From contig NC_088303.1 in NCBI RefSeq assembly GCF_032854445.1, forward strand, positions 17,057,501 through 17,121,500: a stretch of 64,000 nucleotides of DNA. The letters run 5' to 3'. Positions 34,549-62,162 of the stretch are shown piece after piece. Position numbers and translations under genes: made by a program. The stretch's first letter is position 1. The number at the start of each line of letters is the position of its first letter. Under the pieces are notes generated by a model that was given only the letters and a program-made list of their open reading frames with translations, was not told the DNA's origin and searched no databases. Source of the stretch: Liolophura sinensis (Eukaryota > Mollusca > Polyplacophora > Chitonida > Chitonidae).

Positions 34549-37000
34549 CTGATGAGAGAAAAGACACAGAGGATTGGTATCAGTGTAAAGTCGTTCCACA
34601 AAGTAGCAAATCAAGGGAAATTTTTTTCAAACAGCTCTGTCTGCTCACACATGTTTTCCTTTTTTGCTATCCCGTGAATTGTCGTGCTTCGCCATTGTCT
34701 GATCAGCAATATTCAAAGCTCTGTTGAAGAAATCCAACTGTCCACCAAACGGCTTGTGTAAACAGTTCGTATTTTAGTCGTCAACGTGATAGCATGTGGG
34801 AATATCACAAGATTTCCTGAGAACTGCAAGGTTACCATGACAAAGCCGAATACTCAGGAATTAGCCATTTATCTGGAGAACTATTTGCAATCGAATTCAC
34901 ATTATAAAGAAGAAACGGTCGCCCAAAAATGCTTTATAACCGAATAAACTACTTCAGCCTAAGCCTAAAAATGGATTCCCAGTCAAGTACAAGAGCATTC
35001 AGATAATGATAGATTGAGCCTGACCCAATACAGAACCAGCTGTTTCTTTCGCAATCATTTAGGCTTAAATCTCTTGTCCATACCGATTACAGCTTAATTA
35101 CTATTCAGATCAGGCTAAATGGCAGACAAGGGGGCGCCACTGATCAAGCTCGGTGATTATCATATAGACTATGTGCTGACACCCTGGACGGTCCGGGTAG
35201 CCGGAAGTTCAGGGATAACAACGCCCAGGCGGGGTCGTCTGTAACAAAGCTTTCCATGGAACAACAGACCAGGCGATCCCGTTATGTCGAGGAAACCTTT
35301 AACTGTGGGGAGCTGTGCAACCCAGACGTGCATGTGGCTGAACGAAGAATACAACTCACGAGACACGGAGCATGTATTCCAGTAGGCAACTTGGGGAATT
35401 TCCGAATGGGTCACATGACAATATGAAGGAATGAAGATATGAAGGAAGAAAGATACAGGACACAACGTAAGATTACTAACCCTCTAATCCATACTTAACG
35501 ACCGGTTTCTTCACACAAGAATGCAGTACGTAAATAATTCTTAAAGACACTAAACATGTGCTAATACCGTTAATTACTTAGTTAAGCAACCAATTTCTTC
35601 TTTCACTGCTACATACCAGCAGTGAAAGAACTTGCACTAAGTCACGCCGAATATGAAAAAAACCCTTATCATACGAATAAAATATTTGCAAGGTTAGATA
35701 GCATCGGTTTTCTATCCCTTTGTTGTGTTGAACAAGCATTACCGCAGTCAGCCGAACTGGTTTCAACACATCTTGCAGTATCTAACGATTATCTTACAGT
35801 TCTGTTTATAAATAACTACTGCATCAGTCTTCTCATACCTGTGCTAACTACAAAAGATGTACCTTATTAAGACAATTTGGAAATCACATTCGGAAGGCCT
35901 ATTCAGGCTGTCTTACCTCTGCATTCTAGCGGAGCTTTCTCAGAAATAGATTGAGTGTTTTTATGTATGTCAATATAAGCGAGGAAATAGAACACAACCC
36001 TTACGATAACATAGCAACATAAATAGTTCAACTCTGACTATACACGTGACATCTGTTGTGTATCCTTGCCTGGCGTGGCGCCCGGATCACACCCAAATGA
36101 GCGACCAGAAATAGTTCTGAGAGGTTACAGCTCGCGCTGTGATTGTCTGTGTGAGACGGTCACGTGTCTGGGGTATCTCTCTCTCCAGGATAACAAGGAC
36201 TGTAGAGAATGAAGGCGTTTGAAGGAGATGAAAGAGGAGTAATTTGAATCTGAGCAAGCCTGGGTTCCCACGTGCTTTTTTTCTGTCAAGAGCCTTTTTT
36301 TAACACAAAGCAGTTGTCTTGTCGATACCGACCTCGTAGTGAATTCCACAACCATCAGCCATGTCGGTGTCTTTCTTCATCTATAAAGGAAGGAATCTCA
36401 GTTGGCCTCCTATATACATGTATGTCTGCCCTTTTTTTCAGCAACCATTTATCGGACCGACTTTACGTTTGCCGGGTGTGATTACTCAGTATCTCAGTTA
36501 CATTCCTACTTAACTTAAAGTATTGGAGTGAATATTATACGAAGAAGAGACATGGCATAAACTTGCATATCATGTGACATATGATAATTATTTTCATTGG
36601 GCCCTGTAATATAAGAATATAAGTTACCATAATAACGTTTAATATTTGCTCCATGCTTGTAATTTTATATGACGTGCTCCTTATGTTTTCCGTCAATATT
36701 TTTAATGCTGTTTCAAAGATCTCATCTATTGTTGTCTTACCTTTGCAAGTGTAACAAAAAAACACTGCTCATGTATGTAGTCAAGTGTGCACCGCAACTG
36801 TTATACACTTGCGACGGTTTTGTCACAAGTATATAGTCCCAAATGAAATCAAACAACATTTCACTTAAGCAAACGGGTACAGTAAACCTTTGCCTTAACT
36901 TTTATACATGTACCCTCAAGCCGTTTTCCGTGTCCGTAAATGTATAAGGTGATTAGGGTCTACACTTAATATAATATGAAGTATTTTTCCAAATGTACAC

Positions 37001-37258
37001 AGGGCCGCCGTGGCCGAGATAATTAGAGTACCAACGCGGCGCAATTACCCAGGAGCCTCTCACCAATGCAGTCGCTGTGAGTTAAAGTCTAGCTATTGCC
37101 GGCTTCCTCTCTGGCACTACGTGGGAAGGACTGCCAGCAATCTGCGGATGTTCGTGGGTTTCCCCCGGTTCGCTCCCACCATAATGCTGCCCGCCGACGT
37201 TTGAGTGAAATATACTTGAATACGGCGTAAAACATCAATCGAATAAATAAATAAATCC
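37001..37258 (+). repeat. S1 SINE, near full length
   Basis: Head GGGCCGCCGTGGCCGAGAT, box-B-like GTGAGTTAAAGTC, and tail AATCGAATAAATAAATAAA. Flanked by TCCAAATGT and TCCAAGTGT, an imperfect duplication. Confidence 0.88.
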
Positions 37259-39165
37259 AAGTGTCGACAAATTTGGTTCCTCACAAATCCTAATCAGATC
37301 ATAAATTCTAATCACATACTTGCCAGTGTAATAGTTATCGTCCAATTAAAGTCGAAAAGTGGAGAGTTGGAATCACGTGAATACCCGCAGAACTTTAGTA
37401 TGTGGTGACGACTTTATGACAACAAACAGATAATTCTTTCCGACGGGAATCCCAGCACAATACGGATCGATCCTGTGAAACTCTACTTCGCGGGAAACTC
37501 GTACATCATCCAGAAATCAAAGATTTTCAAACAGGCAAACTTGGTAATACTAGCCTGTAACCGATTCCACAAGGAGACCATTGGCTTAAATCTACATTCA
37601 AACCTCAATATCATACACAGTTTATTATCGAAGATCAAATTTCAATATATTCTTAATAACAAATCCCAAGTTTTTCCAGTTTTAACATCAATTGTCCAAA
37701 AGTGAACGTTTAAATCACACATCAAATTTGGACTTGTCTGTATTCATAACTTGTTTTGTGGAATCGGTCGCAAAATTCAGAATTGGCGGGGAGTTGTTGA
37801 CACATCCTTAATTTCAGAGAGGCTGTAGTGTATATACATGAATTTTTAATCAGCGATAGTGACCCTTGAGATTCCCTTGTCGCCATGCACTGTTCTTGGG
37901 CTTGTGGTGGTAATAAGCTGTCTACAGGCACGTGTGTGGTCATTTAGGTCGTGTAACATGAAATTTATTTGGGATCACATACCGTTCTCCTGTATAACTT
38001 TAACGTTGAGGTAAACTGCGGAGAAAGAATATGCGTTACACGTAAGGAGGTTGATAAGTTAATTGCCAAAGGTCAGTGATTTACTTGGGCCAATGCAGTT
38101 TCCTCCACTAAAAACATACGACTATTTGATGTGAACGCTGTGTTTATATACGTGACAACCGTCAGGTTTGTGGTAGGAGAAAACCGGAGTTCCCATAGTA
38201 GTGGACCACTGACCCTCATCAGGTATCCGACAAACGTCCCGAGCCAGAAAGAGCCGCTTGGATTCGAACCTTCATAGAACTCACTAGTTTGGATTTGATC
38301 GGCTGTGACTATTAACAACATTTTAATCGGCCCCTCCTGCAAAGCGTGTTGACACTGAAATCAGCCTGCTGAAAAGAGACACCGAAAACAATGAGAAAAT
38401 GTATGTTTGATATTGACAGCAGGAAAAAAACTAAAAAAACTTGGGATTTGGCGGGGACGGCGCCATGTTAACAGTGATGCTTACAGTCGTCGTATCGGTA
38501 GCTGTTACATGGAATCTCCGAAATGCTGCGGTTAATCTAAACCACAGACATAAACCGGCCAAAGAATCATGGAATCAATAAATGAGATAAGCTACCCAAT
38601 AACCTGACAAGAAAACCTAAGAGTATCCAATCAGCGAAGCAAACAACTGAATGATTAACGAGTTCCATGTAAAAGGGCATCGCAAGTCTACATAGCTAGA
38701 TACGTGCGATCACTGAAACTGACGTGTAGCACAGAGTAAGTGATCGTATTAAATATTCTCTGACTGCTGTATGGAAAGCTAGTGTCTTGTTCTCGGCAAT
38801 TTAGCAGCAGTATGATAGAGAGGTGTCCGATGTGGCGAATAGTAAACAAGTAACCTTACTTCTACTACTTTCATGTAGTACGAGGAGATATTGCTACAAA
38901 TATTTCTGGGCACAAAAAAATTCGTAAAACAAACACCATATATCCACGCGGTCCAGTTAATCTATTTTGTTTAGCATACTGCGCCCGTTCCTGGATGAGC
39001 TAAGCGATTTACCATTGATCCCTCTCGATGCCCATGCATACTCGTAGCTACGGTTCTATGATGAGCGCTCCGTGGCCCGTACAGCGTGATGCAGTGACGC
39101 GCCTGTTGCAAGGTCATCACCGTATAACCATAGCGAATGTGTTAGCTTAAAAACCTGTGCAAGCA

Positions 39166-39166
<1 letters not shown>

Positions 39167-39261
<95 letters not shown>
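39167..39261. repeat. (TA)n microsatellite, ~47 units
   Basis: Uninterrupted AT dinucleotides. No coding meaning. Confidence 0.97.
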
Positions 39262-39264
<3 letters not shown>

Positions 39265-42200
39265 GATAGTTTGCGGGTAAATGGCTATTTAAATGACAAT
39301 CACCGTGAACTGTTTCCCTTGACAATTTCCAGACAACACCCCCATTATTTCTGTATGCTTAATGCAGATGTCATCACCAGCAGGCTATTAAATCTGACTC
39401 AACATATTCCGATACACACTAACGTTAAATGACCGAAATATAGGTTGAAAGTATCAAAGCACGCACACTAAAAGTTTATCGTGGTTATATAGGCCGTGTG
39501 ATGGATATTAAAATTATCCATATTTCAACGATAACTAAATGTGACAAATAACTGAGTCATTAGTGGAACAGAACGGGCTCTCTGATGTTAATTCTCGTCC
39601 GGCTTTAGACAAGTCATAAAGAAAAGTTTTACTCTCTTATGTGAGCTAGTGTTATATGCATTGCTCCATGTTACCACAAGGAGGGCATACATACAATCTC
39701 TGTCAGACTTACATGCTGTTAGGGTACGACGGTACATACCCTGGGGCGGGGCCAGTTGTAACCTTTCGGTTGGCTCTTACGTGATACACGCTTAGAATCA
39801 CGGCTGCTCTACCAACACCCCCTCCCACCCTCTCCCCAAACTTAACACCCTAATTTCTCTCACACTGCTACACACGATGTGCCCCATTGCACAACCTTGT
39901 AGGACATAAACCATATGACATGCATTATCCATGACAAGTGACGCTTTCCAGTTTGTAACCCAGTCGACAGGAAATGGTACACTCAACACGGCCCTATATG
40001 CAGTCAAGCTCCTTTGCCATGCTCTGTTCTCAAATTTAGGAGGAGTCATTGGTATTGAAGGGTAAACAGAAAGCCAAACCATCACAAAAACATTCTCATT
40101 ACTTCATGATAACAATTACATAATGCCCGGCCTGGTCCCTTAAAATTTAAAGTAATTGTTGATGTCAACTGAATGCTCAAAAACCATTACCTGTTCATAG
40201 ATTTAGAAATATTTCAGTCAGTTTGGGTGATAGATAACTAATGAAGTGAACTGAACTATATGTTCTTTAATGTAAAAGAAAGCATAATACGTGATACAAT
40301 GCACAGAAAAGTTTACTGTATTTGGAAGAAGACAGAAATAGCTGTCAAGATAGCTGGCATCAGGCGGAATGCTAGTAACCTTTTAGCATTTCAAACTACA
40401 CTAACCTGGGGCTGCTCGACTCTTGCTGTATCTCATACTTATCCCGGTGCATCTGTTCTCTTCAACGTAAATTCCTTTTCTAGAATCCAAAAGTCTCTCA
40501 ACAAATATACGAGGCTCCAAAGCACATACACATGCGTTTATGTAGTACAACCAGACCTCCCGTCCAACCCCGATACAAAGCAGCAATAGTTAGTTAATGC
40601 GCCCAGAGCTTCCGGAGTTTGAGATAGTGTTGAACTGCCCGAGCTTCCCACTTAACAAAACAATCAACCGGCAGCTTGAATCACTTAGTACAGACAGTCA
40701 CGCCGATTCTCGTATTTGGGGGCAAACTACGCGAGATGACGAACTGTGCCAAGCTGTGGGTGTCAATGACACTTTTCATGCTCTCCGCATCACCCCCCAC
40801 AAATGTTCTTCCGCATCCCGCCGCACCTCAAACAGTCTCCTCGTTTTGGTGTATCCCCAATAAACATGTCCAAGCCTAATCAGCATGTTGACAGTTGAAA
40901 CGTTCTACTCAGATTATATTAAAATTGGTTATGCATTTTATGAATCTCCTCCAGGAAAGTTTCAGTGACATTTTACGTAGATACTAAACGCAGGACCTGA
41001 CTTATTCTCTGACCGCTTTGTGTGTATTACTGTACACTTTACGGTACGTACATGTTTGGCGGGAGGAGCAATTACATCTCACCAACTGGTTGTTTCCATG
41101 ACGACGGACTTGTCAGACGCTTCCAGGGACTGCAGAATTAGATAGAAAAGCTTAGGAGAAAGCGATGACTGCTCCCCTTCATTAGTGTTACCCGGCAAAA
41201 ACAGGCGCATCTCTGCACTATCTGGTAAATTAAAGTCCTTTTATCAGAAAGGTAATATTAGATGGGTTCGGCGCAATTCTTCATAAAGCAGTCTGCGGTG
41301 GAGTTTTCCGTGGTTGTGTAGGCCTGTTTTACTTGCACACGGTGGCTTGTTTGTATGCCTGAAATAGTTTATCTACTATATACAGGGAAAGTGATAAGTA
41401 AACAGTGCTGTTTTTATCGTCTGCTGCTCCATTTTTGAACGGACGCATTCGGCTTTTACATGATTTGCTTGAAGGCCTTTCTGGCTTTCTGTGATGTAGC
41501 CTATAGCTTATGCCTAAATACTGGAGCGTTTAAGCATCACTATACATAGATACATAGATTTTTGGTCAAATTATTATTTTTTAATTCATTTCACAGAGCC
41601 CACGATAACTGAATTCAGATTTCCAATGTCACAGGTCACGAGAACATGATTAATTGAGAGTTCATTTTCTTTGCTTGGCTTGAGTAACATAGCCTGTTCA
41701 ATTTATCCCCTCCCGTGCTGCAATGAACACTGACTTTAGGCCAGCAGATTTTGAGAAATGAGGCTGTACCGTCCACATATCGTCCAGTTTCCTCCTTCTA
41801 TGCATATGAGGAATATTGGAGTAACACATTTCTGTGTTGAATGAAAACAGTACAAGTTGATGTGTTAGATTTCAACACAAGTGTTTTTTGTCTGTATAGT
41901 ACTTTGTAAAACAAAATCCAATCAAATTCCCGAAGACCGGTTTCATTAATAAAATTAGCATGACGATCTCGTAAAAATATATATGACTGTAATGAAAAAG
42001 TTACCTAGAAGCAGAAGAAGGTAATTTTCACAAAATTTTTCAGCACCAATATTTTATGATGTGGATTGAAATCGTTGATGTTTTGTACATTCTCTGGCAT
42101 ACTCTATAGATGCTATAGATAAGCGAGATATGTATACACCATATGCAGGGCTTCCTGGGATATTGCCTTCGATAAAATTGATAGTTAACAACATGGAAAT

Positions 42201-42556
42201 TAACGTAACCTCTGTGGACATAAAATGGACGACAGAGGGGGGCAATTAAGTTTCATATATTTCCTCAGTTCTTCGTGGTTTGAGTTATTCTGGAAAATGG
42301 TCTTTCGATTGTAACATCCATTATAGTTGACGACTGGTGCACAAATTTCTGTCGTGCGACGCGCCGAACTACAGTACGAAAGCCAGGCTAGAGAAATATC
42401 TCCCCCAATTGGCATTCTGTTCCCAGATATGGCATCTTGGCCCCCAACAAGGCATCTTGTTGCCCTATGATTATCTGTTATTATTATTTAGCACCAAAAA
42501 TACACATGCAAACAAACACATACATTTCGTCACATAAACGCATCTCGAACATAAAC

Positions 42557-42875
42557 CGTTTTATTTATTTATCGATTTGAATGACCGTAGTCAGGAATAT
42601 TTCACTTATGCGACGGCGGCCAGTGTTATGGTGGGAGGAACCGAGCAGACCTTCCCACGTACGGCCGGCGAGGAAGCCAGTATGAGTTGGACTTGAACTC
42701 ACAGTGACCGCATTGGTGGGAGAAGGTCTGGCAGCAACCTACGGTGGTCATGAGCTTCCCCCGGGCTCTGGCGGGTTTCCTCCCACCATAATGCTGGCCG
42801 CCGTCGTATAAGTGAAATATTCTTGAGTACGGCGTAAAACACGAATCAAATAAATAAATAAAATAAATAAATATA
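42557..42875. repeat. Head-to-head S1 SINE dimer
   Basis: A minus-oriented S1 (42557-42720, TTTATTTATTTATCGATTTG at its tail) joins directly to a plus-oriented 5'-truncated S1 (42721-42875, ending AATAAATAAATAAAATAAAT). The junction is inside GGGAGAAGGTCTGGCAGCAA. Confidence 0.85.
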
Positions 42876-44266
42876 TGGCGATGATCAGGTTTTTATTGAC
42901 GAAATAAACCGGAGTGCACTGTACAAATCACCGCCCTAGTGTATTAGCTAATGCTAGTATTAAGTCATATTTATATTTAAGAGTTAAGACAAATTCAGCA
43001 ACCACTGCAGTTATTAGTATTAGAGCAGCAGATTTAGTTCATATTTAATACACACGTTATCCCATTATCTTTGGGGCTAAGTACAAAACTGAATACTGGT
43101 TTTGAACAACCGGGCCCTGACAAACCTCCTGACACAAAGCCACGGCCACAGAAGTCAGAGCTGGGTTTGGAAATGCATGCGATCACATTGGTCCAGTGCC
43201 TGACACTCTCGCAACAAATGAGTATCCAAGTCTATAAAGCCAATTTTTGATTTAAGTCAAAATTTGAAATACGATTTTAAAAATTATTATTAGGCACTGA
43301 AATTAAAATGTTTAACTTCCTCACTGAATTTCAACTCTCAATACTGAAAACTAAACCTTGTGGCGATGTATTATATTTTGATTAAAGTAACGCTCTAAGC
43401 AACTAACCCTGCTAGGTCCCTTAATTTCATGCAAAGAACAATCTTAATGCTGATCAAATAAAACAAACCAACGCATGACTTCAGCTCATTTTGTGCATTT
43501 TTTATTTTAAAAATCGGTGTAAATTTGACAAAGATACATGCTGAATGCAGACGTTGTTACTTTCGTGTTTAAAAACATAAGTCTGTAACTTCAAACTTAA
43601 TTTTATTTAACTGGGTTCTTGAGCCATCTTCAAAGGGTAATAAATCACATAACTCCTAAAATAGCTTTGCGTTCTACCTACTTGAATAACTGTGGCACCC
43701 ATGATTATTCACGACCACTTGCGTTGGTATTGAAATTACTGGTATTGTTATTCAAGCAGGTAGAGGGCGTTATTGCTCCATAAGGTAAAAGATATGCGTC
43801 CTTTTATAGATGACCGGAGAACCCCATTCAATATGTATTATTTAAATAGTACAAAACTATAATACTTTCATTTTCTTAATACTTATAATCCATGCTGATT
43901 CATTGTCGAACATGTGCAGTTTCGCGAGATGCTAAGAGCATTTTTATGAATTGAGCAAATAACAGTTGTTGTTAGAACTCGCACCATTCGCATTAATGTT
44001 AATAACCAGCCTTTGGGAAGGGTAACTTTTCACCAGATCTGGACTGTGAAATACGTCATACCACGGCAATCGACTGTAAGGTGAGAACAATTTCACCTTA
44101 ATATCAAAAGAGCACATCCCTTGGCCTAACTTCATCAGATGCAATGTCCTATTATTGCAAAACATGGGTGTGTAAAAGCTTAACACCTTAGTCTCTGCCA
44201 TCCAACCCAACCCCAAACCACAACAGAAGGCTGATTTTTTCAACAAAATATCATCAAACACCTCAA

Positions 44267-44283
44267 TTTATTTTTTTTTTATT
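44267..44283 (-). terminator. Poly(A) signals of TG-B
   Basis: Two AATAAA motifs on the minus strand (44267-44272 and 44278-44283), about 300 nt after the stop codon. Confidence 0.65.
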
Positions 44284-44574
44284 TTCAAATTCAAATTATC
44301 TATGCCCCACCCTCTCCTAATCCGTCTTTCTATGTCCCATTCTCCGAATCAATCCTTCGATGTCTTACCGCCCTCTTAACTCCTTATCCTATGGCCTATC
44401 CTCTCACAAGCGATGAGAGGACGTAAAAGAACCCAGTCCCCCCAAAAACCATTCTTCCATGTCCTGTCATCACTCAATTCGTGTCTCTCCATTCCCTACT
44501 GATTTCGAAGCCATCATTCTATGCATCACTCTCCCGTAATCCATTCTGCCCCAAGTTGTATCTATGCTCCATTA

Positions 44575-59668
<15,094 letters not shown>

Positions 59669-60994
59669 GTTTACTGTGTAATGAAAGATCGGAACTAGAC
59701 ACAGATGAAACAAGATGCTGTTTTTTGGGGGACAATTTGGAAAACTAGTCCAGCGATTCCCCGTGGCGTTATTTAAGCAGAAAACGAGCGCCTGCCGGCT
59801 GGAAATTCAAAACCTCTTTTCCCACTACAGCCAATTTGCGTGACAAGCTGCATCAAGGCGAAAGGGTTAACTGGTGCTGGCTGCTCGACGGACACACGAG
59901 GCGACAAACCAAGCGTGCCCACGCGCATTGCCACAGCTGTATTTGCCTCCCTTTGTACTGAAGTACTGCAGTCAAGCGTGCCCAACCAGTCAATGACTGC
60001 CTTCAACATGTTTTGTAATACCTATGTTGAGCTGTCCACTGAGCGGAACTCTTTCTACATAATGTTAGATAGTGATAGATAGCTGTTTATATCATACAAT
60101 ATCACTTATCTAGATTTGTGTTTTCATAGTTTTGACTTGACACTATGCAAATTAAATGTATAAATAGGCAAACACAGATACAAACCTCACGACAAATCTG
60201 CGAAACGCATGGCTGGCTCCGATATTACTTATATATGTCTTACTATGTATACATCTTTTAAACATACATATTTTTATACGGTTTGTATGTTATATTCTAC
60301 ACTGATGTCCAAGCAACACAACAGTTCCTCGGAAATTCCTAACTTCATCAGTCCGAGGTCTCCCTAACAGTTCTTCCGGGTAAATACTCGTTACGAATCT
60401 GAGTACTTGAGGAGTTGTAAACGAAGTCGTCACACATGTGGACTGCTTTGGGCCATATGACAATAAACTGGCCAGGGTTAACATATATACCTGTACGTGT
60501 ACGAGTAATACATCAAAAAGTCAAAATATATTACACGCTCAAATCGCAGAGTTAGGTGTCTATGACACTTCTACTTTTCCAATACATTTTAATATGTCTT
60601 GAAAGGGACCCAAGGTAAGTATACCTCTATAGTCCATCTCTAACAAGGGGTTAGATTTACATATTTGGTTGTATAAGTCAGGACATTCCAAGGGACACGA
60701 ATCATATTTCAGGTACATGTTCTGTAAGGAAAAGCACCCGCCATGCTTCTAAGGAAGAAATTAACCAAAGGAGACAACACTTCACTGTTAGAAGCTTGCG
60801 AATAAGAGTTACTTCCCTTGCACGGTTATTGAATTCCATTTTATTTGCTTCCCCATGGAACTTCAAAGCAGTGGGAAAGGAAACTTGTTTAACAGTAGTT
60901 AAAAACCTTATTATTAAGGTACAACATGTGGGTATGTGGTCAGAATTTCAAAGCAAAATCATTCAGAATATTCAATCATAAAAATGTTTCATAC
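59669..60994. other. TG-B promoter side / SMIM13 downstream spacer
   Basis: About 1.3 kb between the TG-B start codon and the distal SMIM13 poly(A) signal. It must hold the TG-B promoter. No convincing TATA box and no repeat is seen. Confidence 0.45.
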
Positions 60995-61000
60995 TTTATT
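60995..61000 (-). terminator. Distal poly(A) signal of SMIM13
   Basis: Minus-strand AATAAA about 1.03 kb after the stop. A nearer AATAAA lies at 61684-61689 (340 nt after the stop); either could be used. The AT-rich sequence between is likely 3' UTR. Confidence 0.45.
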
Positions 61001-62025
61001 TAAAGATTTATACGTTCATTGTAAACACATAAAATACGGTGCAGTAAAAATTCATGTCACAGCACATTTATAATATGGATTTAATTGGTATATCATGATT
61101 GGTGATGGGTATATCTACTAGCCAGAAGGCAATGTTACCATATTAATGATAAAACTCTACGACAACAACACACTGCCCTCAAACATATACCTAACTTTTC
61201 TTGTGATCTTTTTAATATATAAATGACTAATTTCAAACATGACCACTACATTCGTAATTTCAAATGATTCTGCATGCCAGTCCAGACACTGAAACATAAT
61301 TCCACGTGGATATCAACAAATAAATCCATATCTTTAGTTGAGGATAAAGCTTTTCATGACTGACACAACTCCTTTCAAAAACACACACATCATGTTTCCA
61401 TTCTCAGCCTAAAAAAAAAAAAACCTAAAATAAAAAACCTCTGAATGGTCTAAACTATTCAAATGATAGATTTCCTTTGCAAACAACAGACTGTAATCCT
61501 ATGTTATATGAGCATTACAGCAGTGTGGTCAATAAATACAATGTTATAATTTTTACAATTTTAAATGTGTGATTCAGTTTCAGTTTCTGAAAAAATGAGA
61601 GGCAAATGAATTCCACTGATGAAATGGAGTTCACACAATCAATGGTTTGTCAATATCCGCACACGGTCTGTGACCTGTGAGTCTTTATTCAGTGGCTTCT
61701 TATCTTCTTGAGTCATGAATGATGATTTTTCCTTGAAAACACAAAGCCATAAATGTCTTCTTGTTCAATTATTCATCTTCATTTGGCATTTACATATCAC
61801 AAAACAGGAGCATTACCAGACATTTATACTCGCAGTCTTCAAAAATATAGCCACTGTCTTTCTCCTGGTGAAAATATGGCTGACAAACCAGGAAACCTCT
61901 TGCAGTTGATATTCTGACATTTTCCTGTTATATACACATTATTCATGCTGCAGAAGACTTCCAATTCAGCTTTCATCATGACATTTGAGACCAATTCAGC
62001 AATATGAAGAATTCTTAGTCAGCTG

Positions 62026-62162
62026 TTAATCCAGTCTGTGTTTCCGTTGTCGTCTTATTCTCCTGTCTCTTTCACCTTCTTCACCTTGATTTCCATTTGT
62101 GCCAAGAAGTTCTCTCACAAACTTGAACCTACTGAGGAAAACTTTCCACACAATGTACCAGC
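62026..62162 (-). CDS. SMIM13: SMIM13 exon 2 (terminal)
   Basis: Acceptor with a long CT tract (TCTCTCTCTCTGATATTTGCAG without the first bases). Encodes GWYIVWKVFLSRFKFVREL and the basic tail, then TAA. 137 nt. Confidence 0.92.

Larger units (their letters stand above)
34549..44266. other. TG-A upstream region / intron 1
   Basis: Must contain the TG-A promoter and first coding exon, which I could not fix. Holds two S1 loci and a (TA)n tract. A GC-richer stretch at 40590-40860 has no recognised product. No plus-strand gene is supported. Confidence 0.5.

Noticed and set aside
36125-36355. Minus-strand 76-codon frame
   Set aside because: No homology, codon bias or splice support.
37970-38340. 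Minus-strand exon-like segments (one with VYLNVKVIQEN, one with LRFSPTTNLTVVTYINTAF)
   Set aside because: Acceptor and donor look fair around 37983-38030, but no family is recognised, the two do not join in phase to a known gene, and they could be chance.
39690-39790. Minus-strand MYRRTLTA start with a GTAAGT donor next to a GC box, as TG-A exon 1
   Set aside because: It ends in phase 1, and joining to the available acceptor would create a stop codon.
40590-40860. GC-richer open frames on both strands
   Set aside because: No recognised domain and a stop interrupts the more protein-like minus frame; possibly an old element fragment.
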